Assembly: GCF_001403875.1 (NCBI RefSeq) | Contig: NZ_LN884299.1 | Span: 2,666,117-2,730,116, forward strand | From: Paenibacillus ihumii | Lineage (GTDB): Bacteria > Bacillota > Bacilli > Paenibacillales > Paenibacillaceae | Reading direction: 5' to 3' | Length of the DNA stretch: 64,000 bases | Part shown: positions 25,696 to 34,722 of the stretch, in pieces | Numbering within the stretch: position 1 is the stretch's first letter | Layout: each line of letters opens with the position of its first letter | Notes under the pieces: model-generated | What the model saw: the letters and a program-made list of their open reading frames with translations, nothing else | Database searches by the model: none | What the model was told of the DNA's origin: nothing | Translations under genes and position numbers: made by a program

Positions 25696-26445
25696 TCACA
25701 TATACATTCCGCCGTCAACGTGCAGGGTCTGCCCCGTCATGTAGGAAGCTGCATCTGAGGCCAGGAATACTGCGACCTTCGCGATTTCTTCCGGCTGTCC
25801 CAGGCGCGCGAGCGGAATATCGCTCAGCAAATTATTCCGCAGGTCTTCCGGCAGTTGATCCGTCATATCCGTGGCGATGAAGCCTGGCGCAATACAGTTC
25901 ACCGTAATGTTCCGGCTAGCCAGCTCGCGCGCGGACGATTTGGTCAAGCCGATAACCCCGGCCTTCGCCGCCACATAGTTGGCCTGACCGGCATTGCCGA
26001 GCACACCTACGACAGACGATATATTGATAATGCGGCCGGAGCGCTGCTTCATCATCGGGCGGGTAACCGCCTTGATGCCGTTGAACACGCCTTTCAGATT
26101 CGTCTCGATCACCGCATCGAACTCTTCTTCCTTCATGCGCATTATTAGATTATCTCTAGTAATACCGGCATTATTCACAAGAATATCGATTCGGCCCCAA
26201 GCGTCCAATGTCTGCTTCACCATCTCATCGAATTGCGCGCTGTCGCCGACATGCCCTTTAACAGCAAACGCCTGAACGCCAAGCGCCTGGATCTCGCTGA
26301 CGACGCTAGCCGCCGCTTCCTCATTGCCCGCATAGTTAACGGCCACATTCGCTCCCGCTTCAGCAAGCGCAAGCGCGATAGCGCGCCCAATGCCGCGTGA
26401 AGCGCCCGTAACCAGAGCTGCCTGACCACTAAGCAATTTCGTCAA
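25696..26445 (-). CDS. fabG: 3-oxoacyl-ACP reductase
   Basis: A 249-residue short-chain dehydrogenase, the NADPH-dependent beta-ketoacyl-ACP reductase. TGASRGIGRAIA binds the cofactor; NNAGITRDNLIMRM, the catalytic Ser in INISSVVG, and YVAAKAG (Tyr-Lys) complete the tetrad. The start is TTG at 26445, following AAAGGAGAG. Confidence 0.96.
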   Translation of the reverse strand: MTKLLSGQAALVTGASRGIGRAIALALAEAGANVAVNYAGNEEAAASVVSEIQALGVQAFAVKGHVGDSAQFDEMVKQTLDAWGRIDILVNNAGITRDNLIMRMKEEEFDAVIETNLKGVFNGIKAVTRPMMKQRSGRIINISSVVGVLGNAGQANYVAAKAGVIGLTKSSARELASRNITVNCIAPGFIATDMTDQLPEDLRNNLLSDIPLARLGQPEEIAKVAVFLASDAASYMTGQTLHVDGGMYM

Positions 26446-26538
26446 TGCACTCTCTCCTTTCCTAGGATATACCGGGTCGTCAGCCGGCCCAAGTTCAGTT
26501 CTGCAAGAAATGAATAATTCGAACCGTTTATTTGCAAG

Positions 26539-27474
26539 CTACAGCAGCGCAGCTGCCGTCTGCTCCAGGCTCTCCAGGCTGTTCACGTTATACGTTGTCA
26601 CGCCGCGGTTAATTTTCTTGATCAGCCCGGTCAACACGCTGCCAGGACCGATTTCTACGAAGGTATCAACGCCCTGTTCAATCAACCAGGCCACACTGTC
26701 CTCCCACAGAACCGGCGAATACACCTGTTCTACGAGCAGACGGGATATGTCTTCGCCGCGCTGAACGGCACTGGCCGTCACATTGGCGACGACAGGAATG
26801 GATGCATCGCCGACCGCAATCTGCTCCAGCTTGCCGGCCAGCTTCTCGGCCGCCGATTTCATGAGCGACGAATGGAACGGTCCGCTGACTTCGAGCGGAA
26901 TCGCCCGTTTGGCACCGATCTCCTTGATGCGCTCAACGACGGCACCTACGCCTTCCTTCGTGCCGGAAACGACGATTTGCCCCGGGCAATTGACGTTCGC
27001 CAGCTCGACCAGGCTGCCGCCTGCCGTAATATCAGCGCACAAGCCGGCCAATGCCTCGCGCTCACCGCCCAGCACCGCTGCCATCGCGCCTTGTCCGCCC
27101 GGTACGGCTTGCTCCATGAACTCGCCCCGCGCCCGTACGGTCGCGACCGCATCGCTGAAGCTGAGCGCCCCGGCTGCCGTAAGCGCGCTATATTCCCCCA
27201 GGCTGTGGCCTGCTACAAAATCCGGCTTGATGCCTTTGGCCGCGAACGCCTGATATAACGCTGCGCTCGTCGTCAGCAGAGCCGGTTGCGTATTCGCCGT
27301 CTGCTTCAATTCCGTATCCGGTCCTTCAAAAATCAAGCGAGTCAGCGGGAAGCCAAGAATATCATCCGATTGGTCGAACAGCTGCCGGGATTCCGGCACT
27401 GATTCATAGATGTCCTGACCCATTCCCACGCTTTGGGATCCTTGACCCGGAAATACAAATGCCAGCTTACCCAT
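26539..27474 (-). CDS. fabD: Malonyl-CoA:ACP transacylase
   Basis: A 311-residue acyltransferase moving malonyl from CoA to ACP. Typical FVFPGQGSQSVGMGQD start, catalytic Ser in AGHSLGEYSALTAAG, catalytic His in EVSGPFHSSLM, and VEIGPGSVLTGL. The GGAG site is about 13 nt from ATG 27474, somewhat long. Confidence 0.95.
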   Translation of the reverse strand: MGKLAFVFPGQGSQSVGMGQDIYESVPESRQLFDQSDDILGFPLTRLIFEGPDTELKQTANTQPALLTTSAALYQAFAAKGIKPDFVAGHSLGEYSALTAAGALSFSDAVATVRARGEFMEQAVPGGQGAMAAVLGGEREALAGLCADITAGGSLVELANVNCPGQIVVSGTKEGVGAVVERIKEIGAKRAIPLEVSGPFHSSLMKSAAEKLAGKLEQIAVGDASIPVVANVTASAVQRGEDISRLLVEQVYSPVLWEDSVAWLIEQGVDTFVEIGPGSVLTGLIKKINRGVTTYNVNSLESLEQTAAALL

Positions 27475-27625
27475 AAATTCGTCAGCACTCCTTCTCTCTT
27501 CAAACCCATATAAAGCACGCTATTCATTCGTTTATAAATCAAATATATGGCTTGTTCGGTTTGTTATGTCGGCCTGATCTCCATGCTGCAAGAAACCGCA
27601 ACAAACAAGAGGCCAGACAAACAAA

Positions 27626-28615
27626 TTACCAGACAAGCACGGATGCGCCCCACGTCAATCCGCCGCCAAAGCCTACAAGAAGCAAGGTGTCGCCTTCCTT
27701 GACACGGCCTTCCTCAACGGCTTCCACCAGCGCAAGCGGAATCGATGCCGCCGAGGTATTCGCATACTTGTCTACATTAATGACGCATTTCTCCTCCGGC
27801 AGATCCAGCCGCTGCATCGCGAATTGAATGATGCGGATATTGGCCTGATGCGGAACGAACAAATCGATTTCACTCTTATCCTTCCCGGCTTTGCGCAGCA
27901 CTTCCTCCGTAGCCGTGCCCATGACGCGAACCGCGAATTTGAACACTTCCCGGCCGTTCATATAGATGAAATGCTTGCCGCTGCGAATCGTCTCCTCAGA
28001 CGCCGGGCAGCGCGAGCCGCCGCCTTCCAGCTTGAGCAGCTCTCCGCCTGCACCCTCAGCCCCCAAGTCAAAGGACAGAAACCCTCGGCCTTCCGGAACC
28101 TCACCGAGCACGACTGCCCCGGCTCCGTCGCCGAACAGGACGCAGGTGTTGCGGTCCGTATAATCCGTAATGCGGGACAATGCATCCGCCCCGATAATGA
28201 GCGCGTTGTTGTACATTCCGGTCTGAATGAAGCCGTTGGCCGTAGCTAGGCTGTATACAAAGCCGGAGCAGGCTGCCGACAAATCGAATGCCGCGGCCTT
28301 CTTCGCCCCAAGCTTCTCCTGCAAAATGCATGCTGTGGACGGGAACGTCATATCCGGTGTAACCGTCGCGACAATGATCAACTCGATATCCTCGGCGGCG
28401 ATGCCTGCCGATTTCAAGGCCTTTACGGCCGCCTCATAAGCCAGATCCGATGTCGCCTGATCCGGAGCCGCAATATGGCGCTCGCGGATTCCTGTCCGCG
28501 ATACGATCCATTCATCATTGGTCTCGACCATCGTCTCCAATTCGGCATTCGTTAACACCCGTTCAGGCACGTATTTCCCTGTTCCAATGATGCCTACTGA
28601 ACGCAATTTCATCAT
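27626..28615 (-). CDS. fabH: 3-oxoacyl-ACP synthase III (KAS III)
   Basis: A 329-residue condensing enzyme starting fatty-acid synthesis from acyl-CoA and malonyl-ACP; in this group it usually takes branched primers. Catalytic Cys in DLSAACSGFVYSLA, His in FVPHQANIRII, Asn in INVDKYANTSAASIP. The start is uncertain: ATG 28615 (chosen) or ATG 28612 fit the family, while GTG 28627 overlaps the plsX stop as GTGA. Placement between plsX and fabD differs from the Bacillus operon. Confidence 0.94.
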   Translation of the reverse strand: MMKLRSVGIIGTGKYVPERVLTNAELETMVETNDEWIVSRTGIRERHIAAPDQATSDLAYEAAVKALKSAGIAAEDIELIIVATVTPDMTFPSTACILQEKLGAKKAAAFDLSAACSGFVYSLATANGFIQTGMYNNALIIGADALSRITDYTDRNTCVLFGDGAGAVVLGEVPEGRGFLSFDLGAEGAGGELLKLEGGGSRCPASEETIRSGKHFIYMNGREVFKFAVRVMGTATEEVLRKAGKDKSEIDLFVPHQANIRIIQFAMQRLDLPEEKCVINVDKYANTSAASIPLALVEAVEEGRVKEGDTLLLVGFGGGLTWGASVLVW

Positions 28616-28623
28616 TCTACCAC

Positions 28624-29613
28624 TCACTTCCTGCTGATTTCCTGTGATATGCTCTCCGTCAAACGGCTCTGAATCGCTGTTCTCGCCTGTCTCACCGCAT
28701 TCTTGATCGCTTCTCCGTCAGAAGAGCCATGCCCCTTGACCACAAGCCCGCTAAGGCCCAGCAGCGGCGCTCCGCCATGCTCCTTGTAATCGAGCGTCTT
28801 CTTCAGCCCCCGCAGGGAAGGCATCAGCAGGGCCGCAGCCAGTTTATTCTTCAGCGATTTAGAGAACTCCTGCTTCAGGATCGAGAATATCGTTCCCGCC
28901 GTTCCCTCCAGCGATTTGAGCAGAATATTTCCCGCGAACCCGTCGCAAACAAGCACATCGCAGGCACCTGTCAGGATATCCCGGGATTCCACATTGCCGA
29001 CGAAGTTTACCGGCAGCTGCTGTATGAGCGGATAGGCTGCCTTCGTCAGCTCATTCCCTTTCAATTCTTCGGTTCCGACGTTCAGAAGACCGACACGGGG
29101 ACGCTGGATGCCATGCACCTTCTCCCGGTAAATACTGCCCATCAACGCGTATTGAGCCAAATGCTCCGGCTTCGCATCCATATTCGCGCCCAGATCGAGC
29201 GCCAGTACGCCTCGCTCGTCCACCGTCGGAATCATCGGCGCCAGCGCCGGACGCTCGATGCCGGCCATCCGTCCAACGACCAGCAGTCCGGTCGTCATCA
29301 GCGCGCCCGTGTTGCCGGCCGAAATCATCGCCTCCGCCTCGCCTTCACGTACAAGCCGGCCCGCGACAACCATAGAGGCATCCTTCTTGCGGCGCACCGC
29401 GCGAACAGGCTCATCATCCGCCTCAATCACTTCCGAGGCATGATGAATCCGCAAATTGCCAGGCACATCCGCGCCACTCAACGGCTCAAGCTGTTCTTGG
29501 TCGCCAACGAGAATAATTTCAATATCATTCCATTCCTTGGCAGCGGCCAAGGCGCCCTCAACCGTGCTCCTCGGCGCGTGGTCGCCACCCATGGCATCAA
29601 TGGCGATTCTCAT
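28624..29613 (-). CDS. plsX: Phosphate acyltransferase PlsX
   Basis: A 329-residue enzyme making acyl-phosphate from acyl-ACP for phospholipid synthesis. MRIAIDAMGGDHAP, ISAGNTGALMTTGL and VCDGFAGNILLKSLEG are diagnostic. ATG 29613 follows AAGGAGGAAG and overlaps the fapR 3' end by 17 nt. It belongs to the FapR-controlled unit. Confidence 0.96.
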   Translation of the reverse strand: MRIAIDAMGGDHAPRSTVEGALAAAKEWNDIEIILVGDQEQLEPLSGADVPGNLRIHHASEVIEADDEPVRAVRRKKDASMVVAGRLVREGEAEAMISAGNTGALMTTGLLVVGRMAGIERPALAPMIPTVDERGVLALDLGANMDAKPEHLAQYALMGSIYREKVHGIQRPRVGLLNVGTEELKGNELTKAAYPLIQQLPVNFVGNVESRDILTGACDVLVCDGFAGNILLKSLEGTAGTIFSILKQEFSKSLKNKLAAALLMPSLRGLKKTLDYKEHGGAPLLGLSGLVVKGHGSSDGEAIKNAVRQARTAIQSRLTESISQEISRK

Positions 29614-30211
29614 GCTGACTTCCTCCTTCATTGTTGTCCTCTACCGCAGAGCGGTAAATGACGAAGTTCCCTTGGAACACCATCTCTTCGCCGACATAGG
29701 TGAACACTTCGACCTTGGCCTTGCCCTTGTTGCCGGATACCGGACGAACATATGCTTTGGCGATGCACTTCTCGCCCAAATGAACCGGACGGATAAATCG
29801 GATATCCGCCGAGAACGTCAGCGCGATCTCATCGTTTATGACCGCCACGGCCAGCGAGTTGGCTTGCGCGAAAATATGATGCCCCCGCGCGATGCCCGTC
29901 CGGGAAAAGACATGCTCCTTGCTTATTTCAAAAATGGATATCCCGCTCTTATCCAACTGCAAATCGACAATTTCACCGATAACCTCATGCAGCGGCAGAG
30001 AACGCACCTGATCATAGGATCGTTCCGCCATCAGCTTCATCCGCTCCCGCAGCTCAGGTATTCCCAGCTCCATCCGGTCAAGCCGGATCGTCTGGATGCT
30101 CACCTTGAGCTGCCGGGTCAATTCCTGATCTGTGACAAATGGATTCTCCTCGATCAGTTTGACAAGCTGCTGCTGCCTCGCCCTCTTGGGCAAACGTTCA
30201 ATGGGTAACAC
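29597..30211 (-). CDS. fapR: Transcription factor FapR, malonyl-CoA-responsive repressor of lipid synthesis
   Basis: A 204-residue FapR. The N-terminal DeoR-type HTH contains VTDQELTRQLKVSIQTIRLDRMELGIPELRERM; the C-terminal hot-dog domain binds malonyl-CoA (GIARGHHIFAQANSLAVAVI, ALTFSADIRFIRPVHLGE). In Bacillus FapR represses fatty-acid and phospholipid genes until malonyl-CoA rises. The start is a GTG at 30211 with a weak site. A FapR box lies 46 nt upstream, so the gene should control itself and the plsX-fabH-fabD-fabG-acpP-fabF genes behind it. Confidence 0.95.
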   Translation of the reverse strand: MLPIERLPKRARQQQLVKLIEENPFVTDQELTRQLKVSIQTIRLDRMELGIPELRERMKLMAERSYDQVRSLPLHEVIGEIVDLQLDKSGISIFEISKEHVFSRTGIARGHHIFAQANSLAVAVINDEIALTFSADIRFIRPVHLGEKCIAKAYVRPVSGNKGKAKVEVFTYVGEEMVFQGNFVIYRSAVEDNNEGGSQHENRH

Positions 30212-30256
30212 CCCCGAGTGATCATATGATTTTTATGTAAAACGAACGGCTTCGGT

Positions 30257-30273
30257 TTAGAACCTGGTACTAA
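30257..30273. promoter_or_regulatory. FapR operator upstream of fapR
   Basis: TTAGAACCTGGTACTAA is a 17-bp palindrome with one mismatched position, matching the known FapR box TTAGTACCTGGTACTAA. On the minus strand it lies just downstream of TATACT, a plausible -10, where bound FapR would block initiation. Confidence 0.85.
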
Positions 30274-30354
30274 GATAGAGTATAAAACATCTCCCCGCAA
30301 AAATAAAGAGAATTCATCAACCGCCCTGCATTTTCCAGATCGACCCATAAAAAA

Positions 30355-30382
30355 ACAGCACCCCTTTGTGAGGAAGTGCTGT
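30355..30382 (-). terminator. Terminator after rpmF
   Basis: Minus strand: ACAGCAC pairs with GTGCTGT, followed by TTTTTTTAT. It isolates the ribosomal gene from fapR. Confidence 0.85.
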
Positions 30383-30408
30383 CTTAAGTTCTGAGATATT
30401 ATCTGGGA

Positions 30409-30582
30409 TTAACCTTTGATAACTTCTCTTGCTTTGTATGTTCCGCATACTTTGCATACGTGGTGAGCAAGCTTCAATTCTCCGCATTGTTCACATTTTA
30501 CCATGCCCGGCACAGCCAATTTGAAGTGCGTGCGGCGTTTGTCGCGGCGCGTCTTGGACGTTCTCCGTTGAGGTACTGCCAT
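30409..30582 (-). CDS. rpmF: Ribosomal protein bL32
   Basis: A 57-residue bL32 beginning AVPQRRTSKTRRDKRRTHFKL. It keeps a zinc ribbon: CEQC and CKVCGTY give four Cys, so this is the Zn-binding form. ATG 30582 follows AAGGAGGTGG. Confidence 0.97.
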   Translation of the reverse strand: MAVPQRRTSKTRRDKRRTHFKLAVPGMVKCEQCGELKLAHHVCKVCGTYKAREVIKG

Positions 30583-30634
30583 GGTTCCCACCTCCTTAAT
30601 GAAGTCAACCTTATTACGGTGTCACATTGTAATC

Positions 30635-31153
30635 TCATTTTTTGAAAAAATCACCGAGCGCTGCCAGCCGCGGATCGATCCGCTCCTTCTCGCAGTCGCA
30701 ATCCCGTTCATTCAAGTCCGTCCCGCAGCTTGGACATAGTCCTTTGCAGTCTTCCTTGCATACGGCAGCATACGGAAGATTGAGAAGCAAAGCCTCTTCA
30801 ATATATGGATTCAAGTCCACCTGATCATCGGCAATCAGCCAAATGTCATCTTCTTCTTCATTCTGCCCTTCTTCTTCGGGGGTGTCAATGCGTTTGAAAG
30901 TTTCCTCAAAATCGATATCGACTTTACGCTTCAAAGGCTTGAGGCAGCGGGAGCAGGACATGTCCAATTCCGCAAACAGCTTGCCTGTTACCTCAACTGC
31001 ATTCCCTTCCACGTACACGGCCGTCAAGTCGCATGTTAGCGGGCTGATGCCGTGAATGTCCTTGCGTCCTTTAACGACACGGCTCACATCCAGAGCTTCA
31101 TGCAGCTGCTTCGGCCCGTCGTGAGACGCCATCTGGCGAAATCTAAAATTCAT
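30635..31153 (-). CDS. yceD: YceD family (DUF177) metal-binding protein
   Basis: A 172-residue protein of the YceD/YlbN family, regularly paired with rpmF; in plants and some bacteria homologues affect 23S rRNA maturation. Cys pairs are visible: MSCSRCLKPL and AVCKEDCKGLCPSCGTDLNERDCDC, suggesting zinc binding. ATG 31153 follows GGAGTGAT. It shares a near-consensus promoter with rpmF. Confidence 0.9.
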   Translation of the reverse strand: MNFRFRQMASHDGPKQLHEALDVSRVVKGRKDIHGISPLTCDLTAVYVEGNAVEVTGKLFAELDMSCSRCLKPLKRKVDIDFEETFKRIDTPEEEGQNEEEDDIWLIADDQVDLNPYIEEALLLNLPYAAVCKEDCKGLCPSCGTDLNERDCDCEKERIDPRLAALGDFFKK

Positions 31154-31180
31154 GAGTATCACTCCAAACAAACAAAAATT

Positions 31181-31210
31181 ATTATACCGATTTTAAGTAA
31201 GTTTTGTCAA
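31181..31210 (-). promoter_or_regulatory. Sigma-A promoter of yceD-rpmF
   Basis: Minus strand: perfect -35 TTGACA (31205-31210) and perfect -10 TATAAT (31181-31186) with an 18-nt spacer. Confidence 0.85.
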
Positions 31211-31435
31211 CAGCAAGCGTTGAAGAATAGCGGTTGTCCCCCTAATATACACATCCCCGCACAAAACGTCCATGCATACGACTTAATATAGAATGCGAAT
31301 AGTGATGAAGACAAGGCATCTCGCGATGCAAAGGGTTTCGCTTCAGTTGAAGACCAATCCTTTCTGCCAGCTTCAAAAAGGCCAGCCGGTCGTGGTATAG
31401 TCATTTATTATAGGCCTCTAAAGGTGGTATTTCTA

Positions 31436-32256
31436 TTGAATGTCGTCGGATTAATCGTTGAATATAACCCTTTTCACAACGGACATGCCTACCATTTGGC
31501 GGAAGCTAGGCGGCTCGCTGATGCGGAAGCCGTCGTGGCCGTCATGAGCGGCGACTTTCTGCAGCGCGGCGAGCCCGCGATCGTCAGCAAATGGGCGCGC
31601 GCCGAAATGGCGCTGCATGCCGGCGCCGACCTCGTGCTGGAGTCGCCAGCGCCACCGCCATACGCGGGCTGCTCCTGGGCAAGGGGGGTCTTGAAGCCGC
31701 CGCCCCTTACATCCCGCCGTATTCGGCGGACATCCTCGCCCGGGAGCTCCGGGCCGGCCGGGGTCCCGTCACCTGGGAGAGCTTCGCGGCTCCTCTGTTT
31801 CACCGCCTGCTGACAAGCTCCACGGCCGCGCTGGCCGAGCATCACGAAGTTACGGAGGGCCTCGAGTACCGCATCAAAAAAACGCTGCCCCAGCTCAAGC
31901 AGCTGACGGTCGAAGAGCTCTTGGAAAAGCTAAAAACCAAAAGATACACCTATACCAAGCTGCAGCGCATGCTGCTTCATATATTGCTGCAGCACGATCG
32001 GCAAGCCCTCGGTCCAGAAGCGCTGGCGCAGGGCCCCGGCTATTTGCGGGTGCTGGGCTTCAGCGCCCAAGGCCGCAGGCTGCTCAAACAAATGAAGGGC
32101 AGCGCCTCGCTGCCCATCATTACGAGAGCAGCCGCCTGCTCCCTCCCTGGACTGGAGCTTGACATCCGGGCAGCCGCCGCCTATGCGAACGCCATGCCTG
32201 GCAGGGACGAGGCCGAAATATTCCGGGACTACCGCCAGCCGCCGATTACGATTTAG
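31436..32256 (+). pseudogene. tmcAL: tmcAL (ylbM), tRNA(Met) cytidine acetate ligase, internally deleted
   Basis: TmcAL acetylates the wobble C of elongator tRNA-Met using acetate and ATP. The first frame (TTG start 31436, 8 nt after AAGGTGG) gives MNVVGLIVEYNPFHNGHAYHL and VMSGDFLQRGEPAIVSKWARAEMALHAGADLVLE, the nucleotide-binding HxGH half. Near 31642 it breaks; the next frame resumes at ASATAIRGLLLGKG and continues normally to YRQPPITI at 32256. Family members have about 400 residues, but only about 270 codons remain: more than 100 central residues are gone and the frames differ. It overlaps the 3' end of ylbL tail to tail. Inactive as read, unless the assembly is wrong here. Confidence 0.8.
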
Positions 32257-33295
32257 CGTCTGTTTTGGCGGATTTTTTGACGGGCAGCTCATCCAGATAG
32301 CGCAGCGCCTCATCGACATGCTTGACCGGGACAAGCCTCATCGTCGTGCCGATCTCGTCCGCTTTGGCCTTGGCATCCTTATAGTTCGCTTCCGGCACAA
32401 AAAATATTTCTGCCTGCTCCCGGTGGGAGGCGACAATTTTGAACTGCACGCCGCCGATCGAGCCGATCGCCCCATCCTCGGAGATCGTCCCCGTCCCGGC
32501 GATCCGGTACCCTTTACTGAGATCGCCCGGGGTCAGCTGGTTATATATTTCGAGCGTAAACATCAAGCCTGCGGACGGTCCGCCGATCCGCGTGTCGGCA
32601 AATTTGACCTCTTTGTTCTTATCAACCGGCTTGACCTTGCGGACCTCACCGACGCTAACACCGAGGCCAGCCTTCGGCAGAGCGCCCTCCTCCCCGATTT
32701 CCACCAGCTCGACCTGCTGGCGAATTTCCTTGTCGCCACGGGTTAACACAACCTCTACCTGATCCCCGGCTTTCTTGCCCTGCAGAAGCGCCGGCAGATC
32801 CTCAAACCGCTCTACCTTCCGCCCCTCGACCTCGGAAATGATGTCTCCCGATTGAAAATCACCCTTCGGAGCAGATGCTCTGGACACCCCTACGACGAAT
32901 ACATACTCGGGCACGATCTCATATTTGACGCCGGCCAGATTATAAGCCGCCATAATCGCATTCGATTGGGAGCTGCTCATGTAATATTGCTGCTGTGTCG
33001 AATACTCCTTCTCGTTCCGATCCGGCTCCTTGCGGACAACCTCGGTATGAGCTTGAAAGTGCGAGGTTGCCAGCATCGCCAGATTCGCATAGCTTACCGA
33101 TACCGTCGTCAGCATGAATGTGCCCTCTTCCTCCGGATCACCGGCAGGGATTGTCACCATCGGCCTGATTTCCTCCGCCGTGCCTGGCTGATTGATCATA
33201 TAAGGCGTCGGCATATAAACAACTACGTAGACGATGATGGCGAGAGTGATGACGTATAATCCCGCTTTTATGACTGCTGATCTGGATTGACGCAT
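32246..33295 (-). CDS. ylbL: YlbL/SepM family PDZ-Lon serine protease
   Basis: A 349-residue membrane-anchored protease. N-terminal transmembrane helix (about 11-28); PDZ-like domain (about 140-220: GDIISEVEGRKVERFEDLPALL); C-terminal Lon-type domain with catalytic Ser in GGPSAGLMFTLEIY and Lys in GGVQFKIVASHR. SepM in streptococci processes a peptide pheromone outside the cell; YlbL of Bacillus takes part in the DNA-damage checkpoint by removing YneA. Which role applies here cannot be decided from sequence. Confidence 0.92.
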   Translation of the reverse strand: MRQSRSAVIKAGLYVITLAIIVYVVVYMPTPYMINQPGTAEEIRPMVTIPAGDPEEEGTFMLTTVSVSYANLAMLATSHFQAHTEVVRKEPDRNEKEYSTQQQYYMSSSQSNAIMAAYNLAGVKYEIVPEYVFVVGVSRASAPKGDFQSGDIISEVEGRKVERFEDLPALLQGKKAGDQVEVVLTRGDKEIRQQVELVEIGEEGALPKAGLGVSVGEVRKVKPVDKNKEVKFADTRIGGPSAGLMFTLEIYNQLTPGDLSKGYRIAGTGTISEDGAIGSIGGVQFKIVASHREQAEIFFVPEANYKDAKAKADEIGTTMRLVPVKHVDEALRYLDELPVKKSAKTDAKS

Positions 33296-33411
33296 AATTT
33301 TTGCTTCCTCTCTTTTTCACCGAAGCGGTGTATCTGGTGGTCTTTCAACTGCCATACGAGCATAGACATGTACTAGCCTTCCATATGCCCGTAAAGAGGT
33401 GAACGCGCCCG

Positions 33412-34668
33412 ATGAATCAAGAACGTTCCCGGCATGGCGGCTTGCTCTCCACGATTCTGCTCGGGATAGCCGCCGTCCTGCTAGTCGTTTGTATCATTTA
33501 TGCCCCCAGCCAAGCCTTCGAAGCTTCAAGCCAAGGGCTTGCCCTGTGGTGGAGAATCGTTTTTCCCGCTCTGCTGCCCTTTCTGGTGCTGTCGCAAATT
33601 CTGGTGGCCACCGGCTTTGCCCATGGGTTCGGAACACTGCTCGAGCCGGTCACGCGCCGCATTCTCGGTCTGCCGGGAACGCTGGGCTGGGTGCTTCCCT
33701 TAGGCATGACTGCCGGATTTCCCGCGGCCGCAGAAGCGGCGGCGGCCTTATATAAGCAGGGGAAAATCACCGCGCATGAAGCGGAAAAATTAGCGAGCTT
33801 CTCTCATTATTGCAGCCCCGTGCTGATTGTGATCGTGATCGGCACCGCTTTTATGAGGCAGCCCGAGCTCGGCCTTATCCTGCTCTGGATACACTGGGCA
33901 GCGGGCCTGGCCGCTGCAGCTACCATGCAATGGGTCTTCTTCGGCAATAAGCGCAAGCCCCAAGAGCCTGCACCGGCTTCGGGACGGACGGGAAGTCCGC
34001 CAGCCGCATCCCGCTGGAAGCTTGCCTTATCCCAAATGGAAGAAGCGCGGCGCGAGGACGGCCGCAACTTCGGCAAGCTGCTGGGCGATGCTGTCGGCTC
34101 AGCCGTACAGACGCTGATGTCCACGGGCGGTTATATGCTTATTTTTGCCGTTATCATCCATATAGCCTCGTCACTGCTTGCACCTGTTATTTCACCCGCT
34201 CTTACAGCGGTACCCGTCTCCGCCCTGCTGGAGGTCCATCTTGGAGCGCATGCCGCAGCAAAGCTCAGCTTGGCGCCTCCGCTATCGGCAGCCCTGATCG
34301 GAGCCTTGCTCGGCTGGAGCGGACTTAGCGCTTACTGGCAGGCCCGGGCAGCGCTGAAGCCGACCGGGATCAGGGGCACCGCATTCCTGATGAACCGCAT
34401 GATCCACGGCATGTATGCCTATGTACTCACATTGCTTCTCTGGAAACCGCTGACCACGCTCGTGCCGCTGTCCTCGCCCGCCTACCAGAGCTTTAACGGC
34501 GCCGCAGCCTGGGTCGCGAGCGGCGAGCTGCCGGTTTCGGGGTGGAAGGTGTTCTCCAGCGTCATCTCCTGGCAGCTGTGCATGCTGGGGCTGCTGATCA
34601 TGCTTGGCTTGTTTGCCGTCTATCTATGGTCGAAGCATTTCAAGACGAAAAGCGCAGGACCGACATAA
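33412..34668 (+). CDS. ylbJ: Sporulation integral membrane protein YlbJ
   Basis: A 418-residue polytopic membrane protein with nucleoside-recognition (Gate) domains, required for spore cortex/sporulation in Bacillus. It contains WWRIVFPALLPFLVLSQI, PLGMTAGFPAAAEAAAALYKQGKIT and KLASFSHYCSPVLI, as in YlbJ. The middle holds a polar cytoplasmic loop (about 180-220). ATG 33412 lies 10 nt after GAGGTG. Gene order ylbM-ylbL-ylbJ-coaD-rsmD is that of Bacillus, with ylbK missing. Confidence 0.92.
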   Translation: MNQERSRHGGLLSTILLGIAAVLLVVCIIYAPSQAFEASSQGLALWWRIVFPALLPFLVLSQILVATGFAHGFGTLLEPVTRRILGLPGTLGWVLPLGMTAGFPAAAEAAAALYKQGKITAHEAEKLASFSHYCSPVLIVIVIGTAFMRQPELGLILLWIHWAAGLAAAATMQWVFFGNKRKPQEPAPASGRTGSPPAASRWKLALSQMEEARREDGRNFGKLLGDAVGSAVQTLMSTGGYMLIFAVIIHIASSLLAPVISPALTAVPVSALLEVHLGAHAAAKLSLAPPLSAALIGALLGWSGLSAYWQARAALKPTGIRGTAFLMNRMIHGMYAYVLTLLLWKPLTTLVPLSSPAYQSFNGAAAWVASGELPVSGWKVFSSVISWQLCMLGLLIMLGLFAVYLWSKHFKTKSAGPT

Positions 34669-34722
34669 CTGCACCTGTCTGTCTGCACGAAATACGTTTG
34701 AGCGTTTGGCGATTGTTTCGAG

